Source: Pelargonium nanum
Lineage: Eukaryota > Streptophyta > Magnoliopsida > Geraniales > Geraniaceae
Reading direction: 5' to 3'
NCBI GenBank assembly: GCA_036897485.1
Contig: JAYMTF010000124.1
Location: 1 to 51,433, forward strand
Length of the DNA stretch: 51,433 bases
Below the pieces are notes generated by a model. It was not told where the DNA came from. It saw only the letters and a program-made list of their open reading frames with translations, and did not search any database. Made by a program: the position numbers and the translations under genes. Shown here piece after piece: positions 1 to 11,000 of this stretch (position 1 is its first letter; every line of letters starts with the position of its first letter).

Positions 1-485
1 CATCGTTAAAAATGTTGGATCTGGGCAGGTCGCTCCGCTCCCACCAATTCACTTGGGTGGGTATGAGTGAAATTAAATGAGGTGTCATCATCTCATTGGC
101 TTAGCTTAGGCTGAGCCAAATATTTGTTGGCTTAAATTCCTTATTCTCATATATATATATTATATCCTACGTACTATTATCATAATAAGGTCTTGTTTGG
201 TGAAACTTATGACCTGCAAAACTCACTTACACATTTATAGAAAGTATGACACATCACCAAAATAACAACTTTTATTCCTTAGTTTTGTGATGATGAAGAA
301 ATAGAAATAAATATAATTTTTTAACTTATGTCATAAGAAGTATAAAGAGAGTCTATTTTCTTCCAAATTTTGTAACGATAACTTATTAGAATATTAATAT
401 ATATCATCAAAATCATTTTTTTGTTAATTTTGTTACCAAAAGACAAATGCTTCTAAAGAAAGAAGTCTTACCAAACAACCACTAA

Positions 486-632
486 ATTGAATAGACTTTC
501 ACCAATCTCTATACGTTGTGCTTTATAAATAATCTTAATCTTATTATAACAATTACTTCTTGCTCGTTGATAATTAAACAACACAACTAACATGGAATCT
601 TTAATTTTCGAATTACCTCCTAAGCAACCAGT
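486..632 (+). repeat. Diverged direct repeat, copy 1
   Basis: This segment shares the ordered blocks TAGACTTTCACCA, AATCTTATTATA, CACAACTAACAT and GGAATCTTT with 1958-2082 in the same orientation. Small insertions and substitutions lie between the blocks. It looks like an old repeat or segmental duplication. No terminal structure was recognised, so the class is unknown. Confidence 0.55.
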
Positions 633-1957
633 ACATATTGACATGTGCGCAACGAGTACGAGGATGGAAAGGCACACAAATCCATAGGTAGTATCATGCA
701 GAAAAGTCACATAGTAGTGTTTTACAATTACCAATAACACTTGCGCTTAATTAGTTAATTTAGGCATTGTTTTCCATTTTTATAGGCAAATTTGCATCGT
801 GGTTCGTATTATTTGGCATTCCCCTCCGGGCCGCATTTAATTTCTAGTGGTGTATTTTAAAGAAATTCAAAAGAACGTCAGTATGTGAATATAGACAGGT
901 TACCGAACCGTGCGCGCGTGAAACGAGAAATTAAAGAGCTCAAGTGAACTTGTTGGATACGAGAATATAGACATGTAGAAAGCTAAGAGAAAGAAGTGAA
1001 TAAACACATTAAGAGATATGTAAAAATTTAATTATACAATTTTGAGGGCATCAGGTTTGAAAGTGACTTTTAGATAGCAAGACTCTAATACTATGTTAGA
1101 AGACATGAAAGCCCGTTATATATAACACATGCCTTTAGGTAGTAAGGCTTGAAAATCATGTTAGAAGACGTGCAAGCTAGTTATAGCTGGTAGTAAGATG
1201 AGCAATCCCGTTATACTTTGCAGGTAGACAAAAGAGAGATGGACAACACAATCCATTATCATTTTTAGTTTTATAGGTGGAACAATATTGCCAACTTGCA
1301 TCTACAAGTGTGTCTGAGACCATAGGAGGAGATTACTAAATCTTATTAATTTGTCTAAAAGTGGACTGGTTTATGTGTTTTTATGCATGTGTTCTCTCAT
1401 GTGAGCTGTAGTGACGTCCGATCTAACCATTAATTTTGATCGAATCTTCTTGTTAGCACACAATTATTTGCATATTATTATTTCCACCTTATTTTTAACA
1501 ATTCATAGGTGCAAACTTTTACACACTTACTAAATTTTTTAACTCGCATGAGAAATACATACACGACCCTATACGAAAAAATGGTTTTCTTCTCTCTCAT
1601 ATATATTGTGGGTTATTCGACAAGTGCACAATCAAAGGCTTTAACTGTAGCTAATGTCTATTAGTATATACCAAATGCTGTCCCAATACTTATCAAGATT
1701 CCAAGGTTAAACGAAAACATGGAAAAAAAAAAAGAAAAATGAATAAATAAAAAACGAAATTAAGGAGATGATGAAAATAGTGAAATCACTTACAAGAAGA
1801 AAGTGAAAATTGCAGAAGAAGAGCAATGAGACAGCAAGAAGAAGAAGATTAATTGTTGGAGAAGCTGGTGGGCGTCATTAGCGGAAGATCAGAGCATTAT
1901 TAGTGGTGTTGTTATGGCTAATTCAGAATATAACAACAAAAAACAAGTATCATATTA

Positions 1958-2082
1958 TTGAGTAGACTTTCACCATCAGACCATCTGCGTCTTTCTAAAT
2001 AATCTCAATCTTATTATATATAAACACCACAACTAACATATGGAATCTTTCATTTTCAAATTAGCTCCTAACCAACCATGAA
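1958..2082 (+). repeat. Diverged direct repeat, copy 2
   Basis: This is the second copy of the 486-632 repeat, about 1.45 kb downstream. It ends with the same CTCCTAA-CAACCA stretch as copy 1. The two copies are not close enough to be a recent duplication. Confidence 0.55.
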
Positions 2083-2378
2083 ATGAGCGTAACCATAGGA
2101 CGAGGACGAGGACACTTTCTGGGGAGTTGAGGAGTTCAGTCTTCCTAATACACACTATGATGATGAGATTGAGGATCAGGCTGAGATGGATATGAGACTT
2201 AATTTTCTTAATGAATGCTCATCGTGGCTTTATTTCTAACTGATAATCCTACAAATTGCAACAATTGATGAATGCAAAATTGTTAATCCTACAATTGCAG
2301 ACCCAGACGCACAACTGCTCATGCCGCATGGTGCCGCAACAAGAGACAATGAAGAGGTTCTTTTCATATTAGTTGAAC

Positions 2379-2602
2379 TTTGTTTTTTTATCAGCAAAAA
2401 CTATATATTTCATTGATGAAAGGCACCCAAGCAAGGGGCAAAACATACAATGCATGGAGAACAGCACACAGCTATGAGAATCCAAGACATGAAGATATAT
2501 AAGCATGAATACATCACAAAACTATGGGCATCCAAGACATGAAACTAAACATGAGATGGGTGATTGCTTCCAGTTCTGCAAGGACCAAGCTGGAGGGGAT
2601 CG
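2379..2602 (-). mobile_element. 5'-truncated LINE-like retroposon with 13-bp target duplication
   Basis: The 13-mer ATATTAGTTGAAC occurs at 2366-2378 and again at 2603-2615, exactly flanking a 224-bp insert. Read on the minus strand, the insert ends with ...TTTGCTGATAAAAAAACA, a short poly(A)-type tail preceded by an ATCAATGAAATATATAG stretch. Such an end is usual for 3' ends of plant LINEs. There is no coding capacity, so this is a 5'-truncated, dead copy. A processed insertion of another transcript is the main alternative. The target duplication is perfect, so the insertion is not ancient. Confidence 0.7.
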
Positions 2603-2974
2603 ATATTAGTTGAACCTAAATCTTACAAATAATCTTTTTAATTTAGTCATCCAACAAATCTTATTCTTCATAATCTGTTTTGTCAAACTTAGTTACATGC
2701 AGTGAGTTCTTTGTATTTACCTACTCTATTTCTAAGGATGGAACAATGTTATTCCTATATTTTTCTCATATGTTTTATTTATTAATTGATCACTTCCGTC
2801 TCATGCATTTTTCATTACTCTCAGAGCGTGAACAAATGGATGATACAAATAATGATCATTAGACAATGATTAATGTCAATGACAAACAAAGATGGACTCC
2901 TTAATGTAGGAATACCATACAAGTATTTGAATTTTTGGAAATAAATTTTATTTTTTAAAATCAAGTTAATTTAA

Positions 2975-4537
2975 GAATTAAAGGCCAATAAGGTCCCTGA
3001 ACTTGTAAAAAGTCACCGTTTTAGTCCCTGAACTTTGAATAAGCCACTTAGGTCCCTGAACTTTAATGTCTTAGGTCAATTTAGTCCCGACAGTTAGTTT
3101 GGATTAACTTTTCGTTAACTTCGATGACGTGGCGATGATGTGTTATTTAAAAATATTAAATAATACTTCATTATACATATGTGGCGCTGATGTGGATTTA
3201 AAATTCTTTATTACATTAGAAATTAAATAAAACTGACACATGTCACTATTTTATTGGTCAATTTATATTTATTATTATTATTATTATCTTAAATATATAT
3301 TTTTTACTATTTTGCCCCTTAAACTTTACCTCTTTTATGTTTATACCATCTTCCTCATCTTGCTATTTCACTTTTGCAAAATCCATACAGTTTCTTCTAT
3401 CAAAATTCAATTACTATTTCATGTTCGCAATTTTAAATTCAAACACCCATTTTTCATTAGCATAAAATTCACGACAATGAGAGAGAAAATTACATCATAT
3501 CCAGAGCCAGATAAAAATACCAAAAAAACATATACCGCTGCCTACCAAATTTCTGCAGATCTAAATCAAATCCACATCAATTCTTACCTATCCCTTCTAG
3601 TATACACCCAAAACTCAACTTCTCATCCATACACAACCACTTTATTCACCCCAAACAACCCCTATTTTCTCTATCTTCAACCTATCTCAATCACAGTTCA
3701 TAACCCTAAGAACCTATGGGAAGAAACCAACAACCATGGAAGCAAAGAAAAGAAGTTCAACGGAAAACGATGACCATGGTTGCTTCAGCTTGTGGCGACG
3801 ACCATGGTTGCTGCAACCATGTTCGATTTTGCTCGAGGAGGTAGTTTCCATGGTCGTTGCTGCTTGCGATGACTACATTCATGGTTCCAGGAGCTCGCGG
3901 CGGTAGTCATGACCGTTGTTTCGTGGAAGCGACTAAATTTCAATCTTGCCCTAAAATCACAAAACCGGATTGTGAGATTGAATATGATTTTGGTGCTAGG
4001 ATTTGTAATGGAGGCTTGAGTTTTGCATCAATTGTCTCTTTCCATTTTTGAATGTTTTTATTTTAATGATATCGTGGCTGGAGGTGGTTGCTAGTGGGAT
4101 TGCCGGGGGTTAAGTGTTGGGGTTGCAACTTGCAAGACCTTGAAGTTAGAGTTGTAGCATAGAGGTAGAAGAGGGTAAAGTTGAATAAGGTTAAAATTAA
4201 AAGGGTAAATTTGTATATAAAAAACACATTAAAATAATAATAAAAATTTTAAACGCCAACAAAACAATGACACGTGTCAATTAGAATTTTAATTTTAATT
4301 CATAATTTTTCAACTTGCCATGTCAGCGTCACATGTGTAATCAAATCATTTTGAATGACACATCAGCATCCATGTTGGCGCCACGTCATCGAAGTTAACG
4401 AAAAGTTAACCCAAACAAACTGTCGGGACTAAATTGACCCAAAACATTAAAATCAGGGACCTAAGTGGCTTATTCAAAGTTCATGGACTAAAACGGTGAC
4501 TTTTTACAAGTTCAGAGACCTTATTGGCTTTTAATCC
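2975..4537. mobile_element. Non-autonomous Mutator-like element (MULE) with long TIRs
   Basis: A perfect 9-bp target duplication TTAATTTAA lies at 2966-2974 and 4538-4546. The ends are inverted repeats of about 160 bp (2975-3134 and 4379-4537) that agree at most positions; they start GAATTAAAGGCC and, read inward from the right, GGATTAAAAGCC. Each TIR repeats the motif GTCCCTGAACTT or a variant. Weaker inverted similarity continues inward, including GACACATGTCA near 3235 and GACACGTGTCA near 4268. A 9-bp duplication plus long TIRs is the signature of the Mutator superfamily. The 1.2-kb interior has no transposase. It carries an open stretch from about 3240 to 3773 and a run with several CCATGG motifs at 3733-3860, but no protein I recognise. 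Confidence 0.85.
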
Positions 4538-4546
4538 TTAATTTAA

Positions 4547-5440
4547 AGATGATGTAAATAAATTCGACACTATTGTATAATAATGAAATTGTTGAGAATT
4601 CTAACTTTAAACAAATGTCAATTTCACTATATCCATAAAAACTATTTTTCTATAATACGATACTAACATTTGGAAACCAAGAATAATATGGATTATATAT
4701 ATATGGATTATATATATATATATATGTCATGAAGTGTGTAACCGATTATTGATACACACTTACATCAAAGATCCATGACGAAACCGAATACATTGAAAAA
4801 ATAAGTAAATAAATCGCATTTTTTCCGTGTTTAGACGATTAGTGTGATAAATAAGCTAAATATGTCGTGATGATCAAAAGTTCCTACTATTTTTAATCAT
4901 TTTGGTAGCTTCCCACCAATGCATAAAACATAATTTTGATTTTGATGATTAATCAACATAGTATATAAAAAGGGCCCGATCAAATGTATGGTTATTATCA
5001 TAGAAGAAAAAACCACAAACATTAGAGATTAGCATTTGATGTGGTTTGAATAATAAGAATAATGATGGGTTGAGAAATGAAAAAACATAAATAGATCATG
5101 CATTTCGAAGAGGAGGACCACACTAAACAGTCGTGAAAGTATCAAAGGACTCTTAATAACTCAATGGTTTATGTTTGTAAGGCATATTTTATAACACGTG
5201 TTTATTACTTTTTTAAATATATATAAGAAAGCTTATTGTCATTAATCTCTAAAAAAAAGTGTACTGTCATTAAAATTCTACAATACTAACATATACTTTT
5301 GTCATCCTTTCTTATCAAATTATCGTCAGCCCCCTCTTCTTCTAAAATATTTTGAACATCGTTTGAAAATATTTAATACAAATTTTAACTGCTCATATAC
5401 AAAATCTTAACTTCTCATATTTTAATATTATCGTAACTCT
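4547..5440. other. AT-rich spacer with a TA-rich microsatellite
   Basis: No gene is visible. Positions 4691-4726 are a dinucleotide-type repeat (GGATTATATATATAT repeated with an expanded TA run). The rest is AT-rich. The part just before 5441 probably belongs to the Helitron whose 3' end is described next. Confidence 0.5.
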
Positions 5441-5468
5441 CCGTGCGACGCACGGGGTATCAATCTAG
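5441..5468 (+). mobile_element. Helitron 3' terminus (hairpin plus CTAG)
   Basis: The sequence CCGTGC-GAC-GCACGG (5441-5455) folds into a 6-bp stem with a 3-nt loop. After 9 nt comes CTAG (5465-5468), followed by a T. A short GC-rich hairpin about 10 nt upstream of a CTRR end, with insertion next to T, is the hallmark of Helitron 3' ends. The 5' end was not fixed. A TC dinucleotide starting TCTCTAAAAA near 5248 is a weak candidate and would give an element of only about 220 bp. No Rep/helicase coding sequence is present, so this is non-autonomous. Confidence 0.65.
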
Positions 5469-5469
5469 T

Positions 5470-6298
5470 TTTTAAATGAGTCCATTCTTATAAGCGAAAT
5501 TGAGGGTTATGATGTGGATGAGCTGGATGAGGCGAAGACGTAGTTATGAGAGTTATGAACATCAAATTAAAATTAAAGCTTATTGATGTTAGCAATTTCA
5601 ATCTCTATTAAGTGCTTCTCCAAATTAAGTTGATTGGATGATTTCGTATTCAATCTTGCACACTAAATCATACATTCTACTAATTTTGGTACTAATTAAG
5701 GAACTGTTACGATTACTAAGAACTCTACCAACTATAATGGATGTACGTTTCAATGGTAAAGTGAAATGAAGATGACCAAAATACCCCGACCATCTTAGAT
5801 ATAATTGGAAACCATGGTAGAATGTTAGAAGAGAAATTTGGACAGCCTCCAAATTATCTTTTCAAATTTAGAATAACATAAAATTGAGTTGCAAGAACTC
5901 TCCTATGTGCTATGTCTTTATCATAAACCATAGATGTAGATTGTGACAAAGACTCCAAAGTAGGAGGAAGAATATTATAGAAATTCACGCATTCTTCAAA
6001 CACGGCATACAAACCATAGTGTACAAGACCCTAAAGAGAATCAAATTTGGAATGATACATAATTTGAATCACAAACTTAACAAACAACAATTTTATGTAT
6101 CAGACACACCCTCATCTTTTCAATATGCTCGTGTTCTATACATATTCGATAGTTGTACATTCAAACTCTTTATAAATACATGTTGGACATTTAATTTCAC
6201 GTGCTTAATAAAAAGTTTTGTAGACATGCGCCAAACAATTTACGTAACCTCCGTATTTTGTCTCTAAAAATCTGGTTACGAAGACTATTGTACCCCTA
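5470..6298. other. AT-rich spacer without recognisable features
   Basis: The open frames at 5625-5852 and 6019-6267 have no splice context, no recognisable domain and AT-driven composition. I see no gene or terminal repeat here. The last bases (6281-6305) contain a 25-bp sequence that recurs at 6455-6479 (see findings). Confidence 0.5.
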
Positions 6299-6307
6299 TA
6301 GTAAATA

Positions 6308-7697
6308 TAGGGTTAATTACAAATTACTCCTATGAACTATCAGCTTGAAGTAAATATATCCCTAAAACTTTCAGTATTGACAGATTACCCCTATATACTT
6401 TTCAGAACACTGTTCTGTCCATATCCGTCCATAAACCCGTTAGTTTCATATACAAAGACTATTGTACCCCTATAGTAAAATTTATTTTCTATCCAAACAG
6501 CCCCTTAAGTAGTTTTAAAAATAAAATAAAACAAAAACAAAAAACAAATCAAACCCTAAGTCTAATCCCTCCTCTCTCAATCTCACGGCGATGGACGACT
6601 TCGGCTCCGGCTTCGATCCAGGCCGGCGATGGCGAGCTCCATGCTCTGGCGATGAAGTCCTGCGATGGTCTGTAGTCGGCGGCGACCTCGGCGTCCTTTT
6701 CTTCCACAACCACAGCTACTCCGGCGAGTAGCAACGCGAGCACGATGCGTCCATCTCCATCTCCGGCGCTGGTCTGAGCAACGGCGTGAACGACGGGCTC
6801 GGCCAGATCTGATATTGTTCCGTCCAGGCGGCGATGAGTCAACCAAATCTGGAGCAACGTGTGGCTGGACAACGGCAGAACAACCACGGTCACGGCTCTC
6901 TCACAGCCACGCCTCCATCTCCGACATCTCCGATTGTCTCATCCACTGGCGTTTTCCTCCGTTCTCCTCCATCTCCGACCGTCTCTCTCACAGCCACGCT
7001 CCATCTCCGGTCACGAACATCCACGGTCACGGCGATATCTGTGGGCGGTGTTCAACGGCGAATCTGTCCGAGAACATCGGCTTGGTCTTCGGCGAGATCT
7101 GGTGTGCTCCATGTGTTCTTCGGCGATTTGTGTTTTTGATTTTGTCTCAATTTTTCAGATCTGATAAATTTTGTTCAATAGTTAGTTCTATATTTGTGAA
7201 GTTTGTATTCTGTTGGCTTAATGAATTTAATTCAATTGTTGTATTCTGTGAAATGTTTGATTTGTTTACTGGTTGGATTTTGGATTGCTATATGTTATTG
7301 CTTGATTTTGGATTTATAATGGTTGTTCTTTTAGTTAACAGTAAAGAAAAACAAACAAAAAATATCACGAACTTCAATTTCAAGCAAAACAAAAATCACC
7401 GGAATTAGCCACAGCTTGCCGGAATGTGTAAATTGGTGCCGGAAACTTCAAAGACTTGAAGTTTCCGGCACCAGAATCTTCGATGTTCTTCATTGTTCTT
7501 GAGAAGGGTAGTTTGGGAATTTAATAAAATAAGAAAGCACATGCTTTGCATGTGATGAGAGAGATGATTTTTACATCCAACTTAACTGACGGAATAGTGT
7601 TTTTGAAAGTTCATAGGGGTTATTTGTCAAGACTGAAAGTTTTAAGGATATATATGTTTTAAACTGATAGTTCATGGGGGTTATCTGTAATTAACCC
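6308..7697. mobile_element. TIR element with GC-rich interior (Pack-MULE-like)
   Basis: The left end (from GGGTTAATTAC at 6310) and the right end (ending GTAATTAACCC at 7697) are inverted repeats of about 110 bp with shared blocks ATGAACTATCAG, AAAACTTTCAGT and AACACT-TTC-GTC. The flanks TAGTAAATA (6299-6307) and TAGTATATA (7698-7706) match at 8 of 9 positions, fitting a decayed 9-bp Mutator-type target duplication. The interior from about 6590 to 7130 is strikingly GC-rich against AT-rich surroundings and carries several overlapping open frames, including one of 46 codons from the ATG at 6591. It also has an internal repeat (CACAGCCACGC then TCCATCTCCG at about 6903 and 6990). No transposase is present. 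Captured host sequence is the likely reason for the GC-rich core; I could not identify the donor. Confidence 0.65.
7434..7473. repeat. Perfect inverted repeat, 18-bp arms, 4-nt loop
   Basis: The arm TGGTGCCGGAAACTTCAA (7434-7451), loop AGAC and the exact reverse complement (7456-7473) make a perfect hairpin. It lies in the right half of the Pack-MULE-like element, outside the TIR. A transcript of either strand would fold into a stable stem-loop. Confidence 0.9.
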
Positions 7698-7757
7698 TAG
7701 TATATATTTATAAATAAATAAAATGCTTTTGCCAAGGTTGGATCTATTGCTCTCAAA

Positions 7758-7767
7758 ACGGCGCCGT
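7758..7767. promoter_or_regulatory. Palindromic ACGGCGCCGT promoter motif
   Basis: A perfect 10-bp GC-rich palindrome, preceded by AAA, lies about 270 bp upstream of the start codon at 8038 and only about 50 bp from the end of the transposon at 7706. Palindromes of the type AAACGNCGNCGTTT recur in plant proximal promoters. The motif may therefore belong to the core promoter of the downstream gene. This is inference from motif and position only. Confidence 0.35.
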
Positions 7768-8037
7768 ACAGCTGGTTCGTTTTCAGTTTCACGCTTCCCC
7801 TTGAGAATTGAGATCTTGCTGCTCAGTGTCCAGAGTTCAGAGAGAACCAAATCAAAGCAGAATCAAATTCAGATTCACACTATCAATCACTCACCAAACT
7901 CAATCTCTCTCTCTAGCAAAGCACTGATCGAAGCTTCAGTTGATGCTTTTGCTGAATTAAAATTATCTTTGTTTAACAATTTGAAGGTTCTGCTATCAGA
8001 ATTTTGGAGCTTAAAGATCTAGGTTATATCGGAGAAC

Positions 8038-11000
8038 ATGGTCGCATCGGAGGAGAAGGTGGTTGCTGTGATCTTGGTGGGCGGTCCCACTAAAGGTAAG
8101 GTTTTGCTTTAGTATTATTTTATATTTTTTGCTGCAATTTTGATTCTGGTTTTGTTGATTCTGGTCTGTGACTTTTGTCAGGGACTCGATTTCGGCCACT
8201 CTCCTTCAATACGCCGAAGCCATTGTTTCCTTTGGCTGGGCAGCCTATGGTTCACCATCCCATTTCGGCTTGTAAAAAGGTATGCCCTTTTGATCCTCTG
8301 TTCTCTGTTTGGTTTCTCAGAAGAAGAAAAAAACTGTGGAAATGGGAAATTATGTAGCTTAATCTTATGTTGTGTCTTACTTTTGTTTTCCGATTAGAGA
8401 TGGTTAAGCACACTTAAAAAGTAGATTGAAAAATGGTTAGGTTTAGAAGTTTATTGCATTTTTTATACTTCTTATTGGGAACCAAATGCAGCATTTGTGT
8501 GATAAGTAGTGAATAAGAGCCTAGCATCATGTCAGGTTTTATAATTGATATGTGGAACGGCTAGTTTGTTTTTTCTTCTTAGATACTGAATTTGTCTTAA
8601 ATCTTGTTGATTGGTAAAAAATGGTTAGGTTTAGATGTTTATTGCATTTTATGTACATCTAATTGGGAACCAAATGCAGCATTTGTGTGATAACTAGTGA
8701 ACAAGAGCCTAGATCATTTCAGGATTTATAATTAATTTTTGTGGAGTGGCTAATTTGTTTTTTCTTCTTAGATACCAAATTTGGCTCAAATCTTGTTGAT
8801 TGGATTCTATGAGGAGAGGGAATTTGCATTATATGTCTCTTCGATCTCAAATGAGCTGAAAGTGCCAGTGAGGTGAGTTGAGTGAAGTATTGATGTTTTT
8901 TTTATCTAGTCATATGCTTTGACAGTTTGACCATCTTCAGCTTACCTATTTGTCCCATTATTTCACTCTAGATATTTGAAAGAAGACAAACCACATGGCT
9001 CAGCCGGTGGCCTGTATTACTTCAGAGATATGATCATGGAAGACAACCCGGTTTGAACACACAGAACCATATACTATGTCAATCAAATATTTTGTTGCCA
9101 AGTTCCTATCTTTTATTCTAATGCTTGATATTGATCTACTTTTGTTGGGCAGTCACATATTTTTCTGTTGAATTGTGATGTTTGCTGCAACTTCCCACTG
9201 CAAGACATGCTTGGCAAGTTTCATTCTACTCCCACAATGAATTGTACTTTTAAGTTGTTTGATGTTATACCTTCACTGTCACTGTATTGCAAAATTACCA
9301 TGTGTTTTATTTTGCTTGGTTCCTGAATTGTAATTGCTGAGTCTTGTTGTTCATATATGTAGAGGCCCATAAAAGATATGGTGGAATGGGGACAATGTTA
9401 GTAATCAAGGTTGGTGTGTGAATAAATTATGTTTTCACACAGATTCATTATTCAGCCGCTTTCTTGTTGCAAACAGTACTTTTTTACTCATGTATTACTT
9501 GGTTTCTTGTGAAGGTTTCTGCTGAATCAGCCAACGATTTTGGTGAGTTAATTGCTGATCCAGTCACCAAAGAACTGTTGCATTACACAGAGAAACCTGA
9601 AACTTTTGTATGTACATGACACAAATTTCCTTTTACCATATTCTATACTATATTATATATCATTCTTGCCACCCAATTTCCTTAACTATACTTTGACTTG
9701 CAGGTAAGTGATTTAATTAACTGTGGAGTATATGTCTTTAGACCTGACATTTTTACTGCTATTGAGGATGTCTCCTCTCACCGGGAAGACAGAGGTTGGT
9801 AGCTAAAATGCATTGCCTGAAACTAGTTTATAAGTTTTGGTACAAAAAGATGGCATGGAGCTCAACATGCATTAAATATGAAAAGTATTTTCTTGATTGC
9901 AGCTAATCTACGTCGCATATCGAGCTTTGAGGCCCTCCAATCTGCAACAAGGTGGACCTCTCAATAATAGTTTACCGCTTATATTGTTTTGCTTCCAAAT
10001 TATTTGGCCGGTCTCCATTCATCTTTGCATCACAGATTGCCTAAATTCCTTTCTATAACATTGGTGTTATTGGTGTACTTTGTTGTGACAGTGATATCTT
10101 TTATGAGTAACTGCATTGTATAGATATTTGCTACTTTAATTGTTACATAATCTTCTCATCCATGAAACCAAACAAGCACGTTACATAATATCAGAGTGAC
10201 TCCGTTTAACAATGTCAGGATGACTTGCACGTCCTTTCCATATAATTGAAAATTGTTAACAGATATTATATTTTTGTATTTGGGGACAGTCAACAGTATT
10301 ATTGTGTGGATTGTTAATGTTGGATTTCATAATCCATAGTTGCTTTCAGCTTCATGCTGATTAATATTTTTATCATGTAGGACCCTGCCTACAGATTTTG
10401 TTAGATTGGATCAAGATATTCTGTCACCTCTTGCTGGAAAGAAGCAATTGTATACATATGAGACCATGGATTTCTGGGAGCAAATTAAAACTCCAGGGTA
10501 CAGTATCTTTCTCATTAATGCTTTCTTTCATTTATCTTTTCTTATGCATGAGCAGTAGCATCTTGTTTTCCCTATCTAATCTCCGTTGAACATTACAGAA
10601 TGTCTTTGAAATGTTCTGCTTTGTATCTTGCCCAATTTCGGTATGCTTCTCCTCACCTTCTGGCTAGTGGAGATGGCACAAAGAGTGCTACAATTATTGG
10701 TGATGTTTATGTTCATCCATCTGCAAAAGTTCATCCGACTGCAAAAGTACTTCCATCTGACTCCCTTCCAATATATGAATGATTATCTGTATTCCATATT
10801 GGTTTTTGTAAGGCGTTGAATATCAGTAGTGGCCACCAAACACAAGATAATAATTATAATAATAATAGTTGAACATAAAGCCGGTTAGTTCATACAAATG
10901 CAGTTTTCCAGAAGCTGGATAGATTTAATATTTTGATTCTAGTGTGGGTAAATTTTCTAGGGAAGAGTTAATAGATGACCGTCTTTCATATGAACTGTGA

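Larger units (their letters stand above)
1..2365. other. Gene-free AT-rich flank
   Basis: No reading frame here has the composition of a plant exon or matches a family I know; the short open frames are chance. The stretch holds two diverged direct repeats (described separately). Near 1060-1230 there are two imperfect copies of a segment of about 75 bases that share the core ATGTTAGAAGAC. I see no RNA gene. Confidence 0.6.

Noticed and set aside
3240-4051. Open frames inside the MULE as genes
   Set aside because: No splice-consistent structure or recognisable domain; composition follows the AT-rich element interior.
4691-4726. CRISPR-like or satellite array
   Set aside because: It is a simple TA-rich microsatellite in a plant nuclear genome.
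6665-7408. 247-codon open frame as a cellular gene
   Set aside because: It lies inside a TIR element, overlaps open frames in every other frame because of GC-rich low-complexity sequence, and has no domain.
1-7700. LTR retrotransposon or other virus-like element
   Set aside because: I looked for paired LTRs, primer-binding sites and gag/pol motifs and saw none. The direct repeat pair at 486 and 1958 lacks TG...CA ends and a coding interior.
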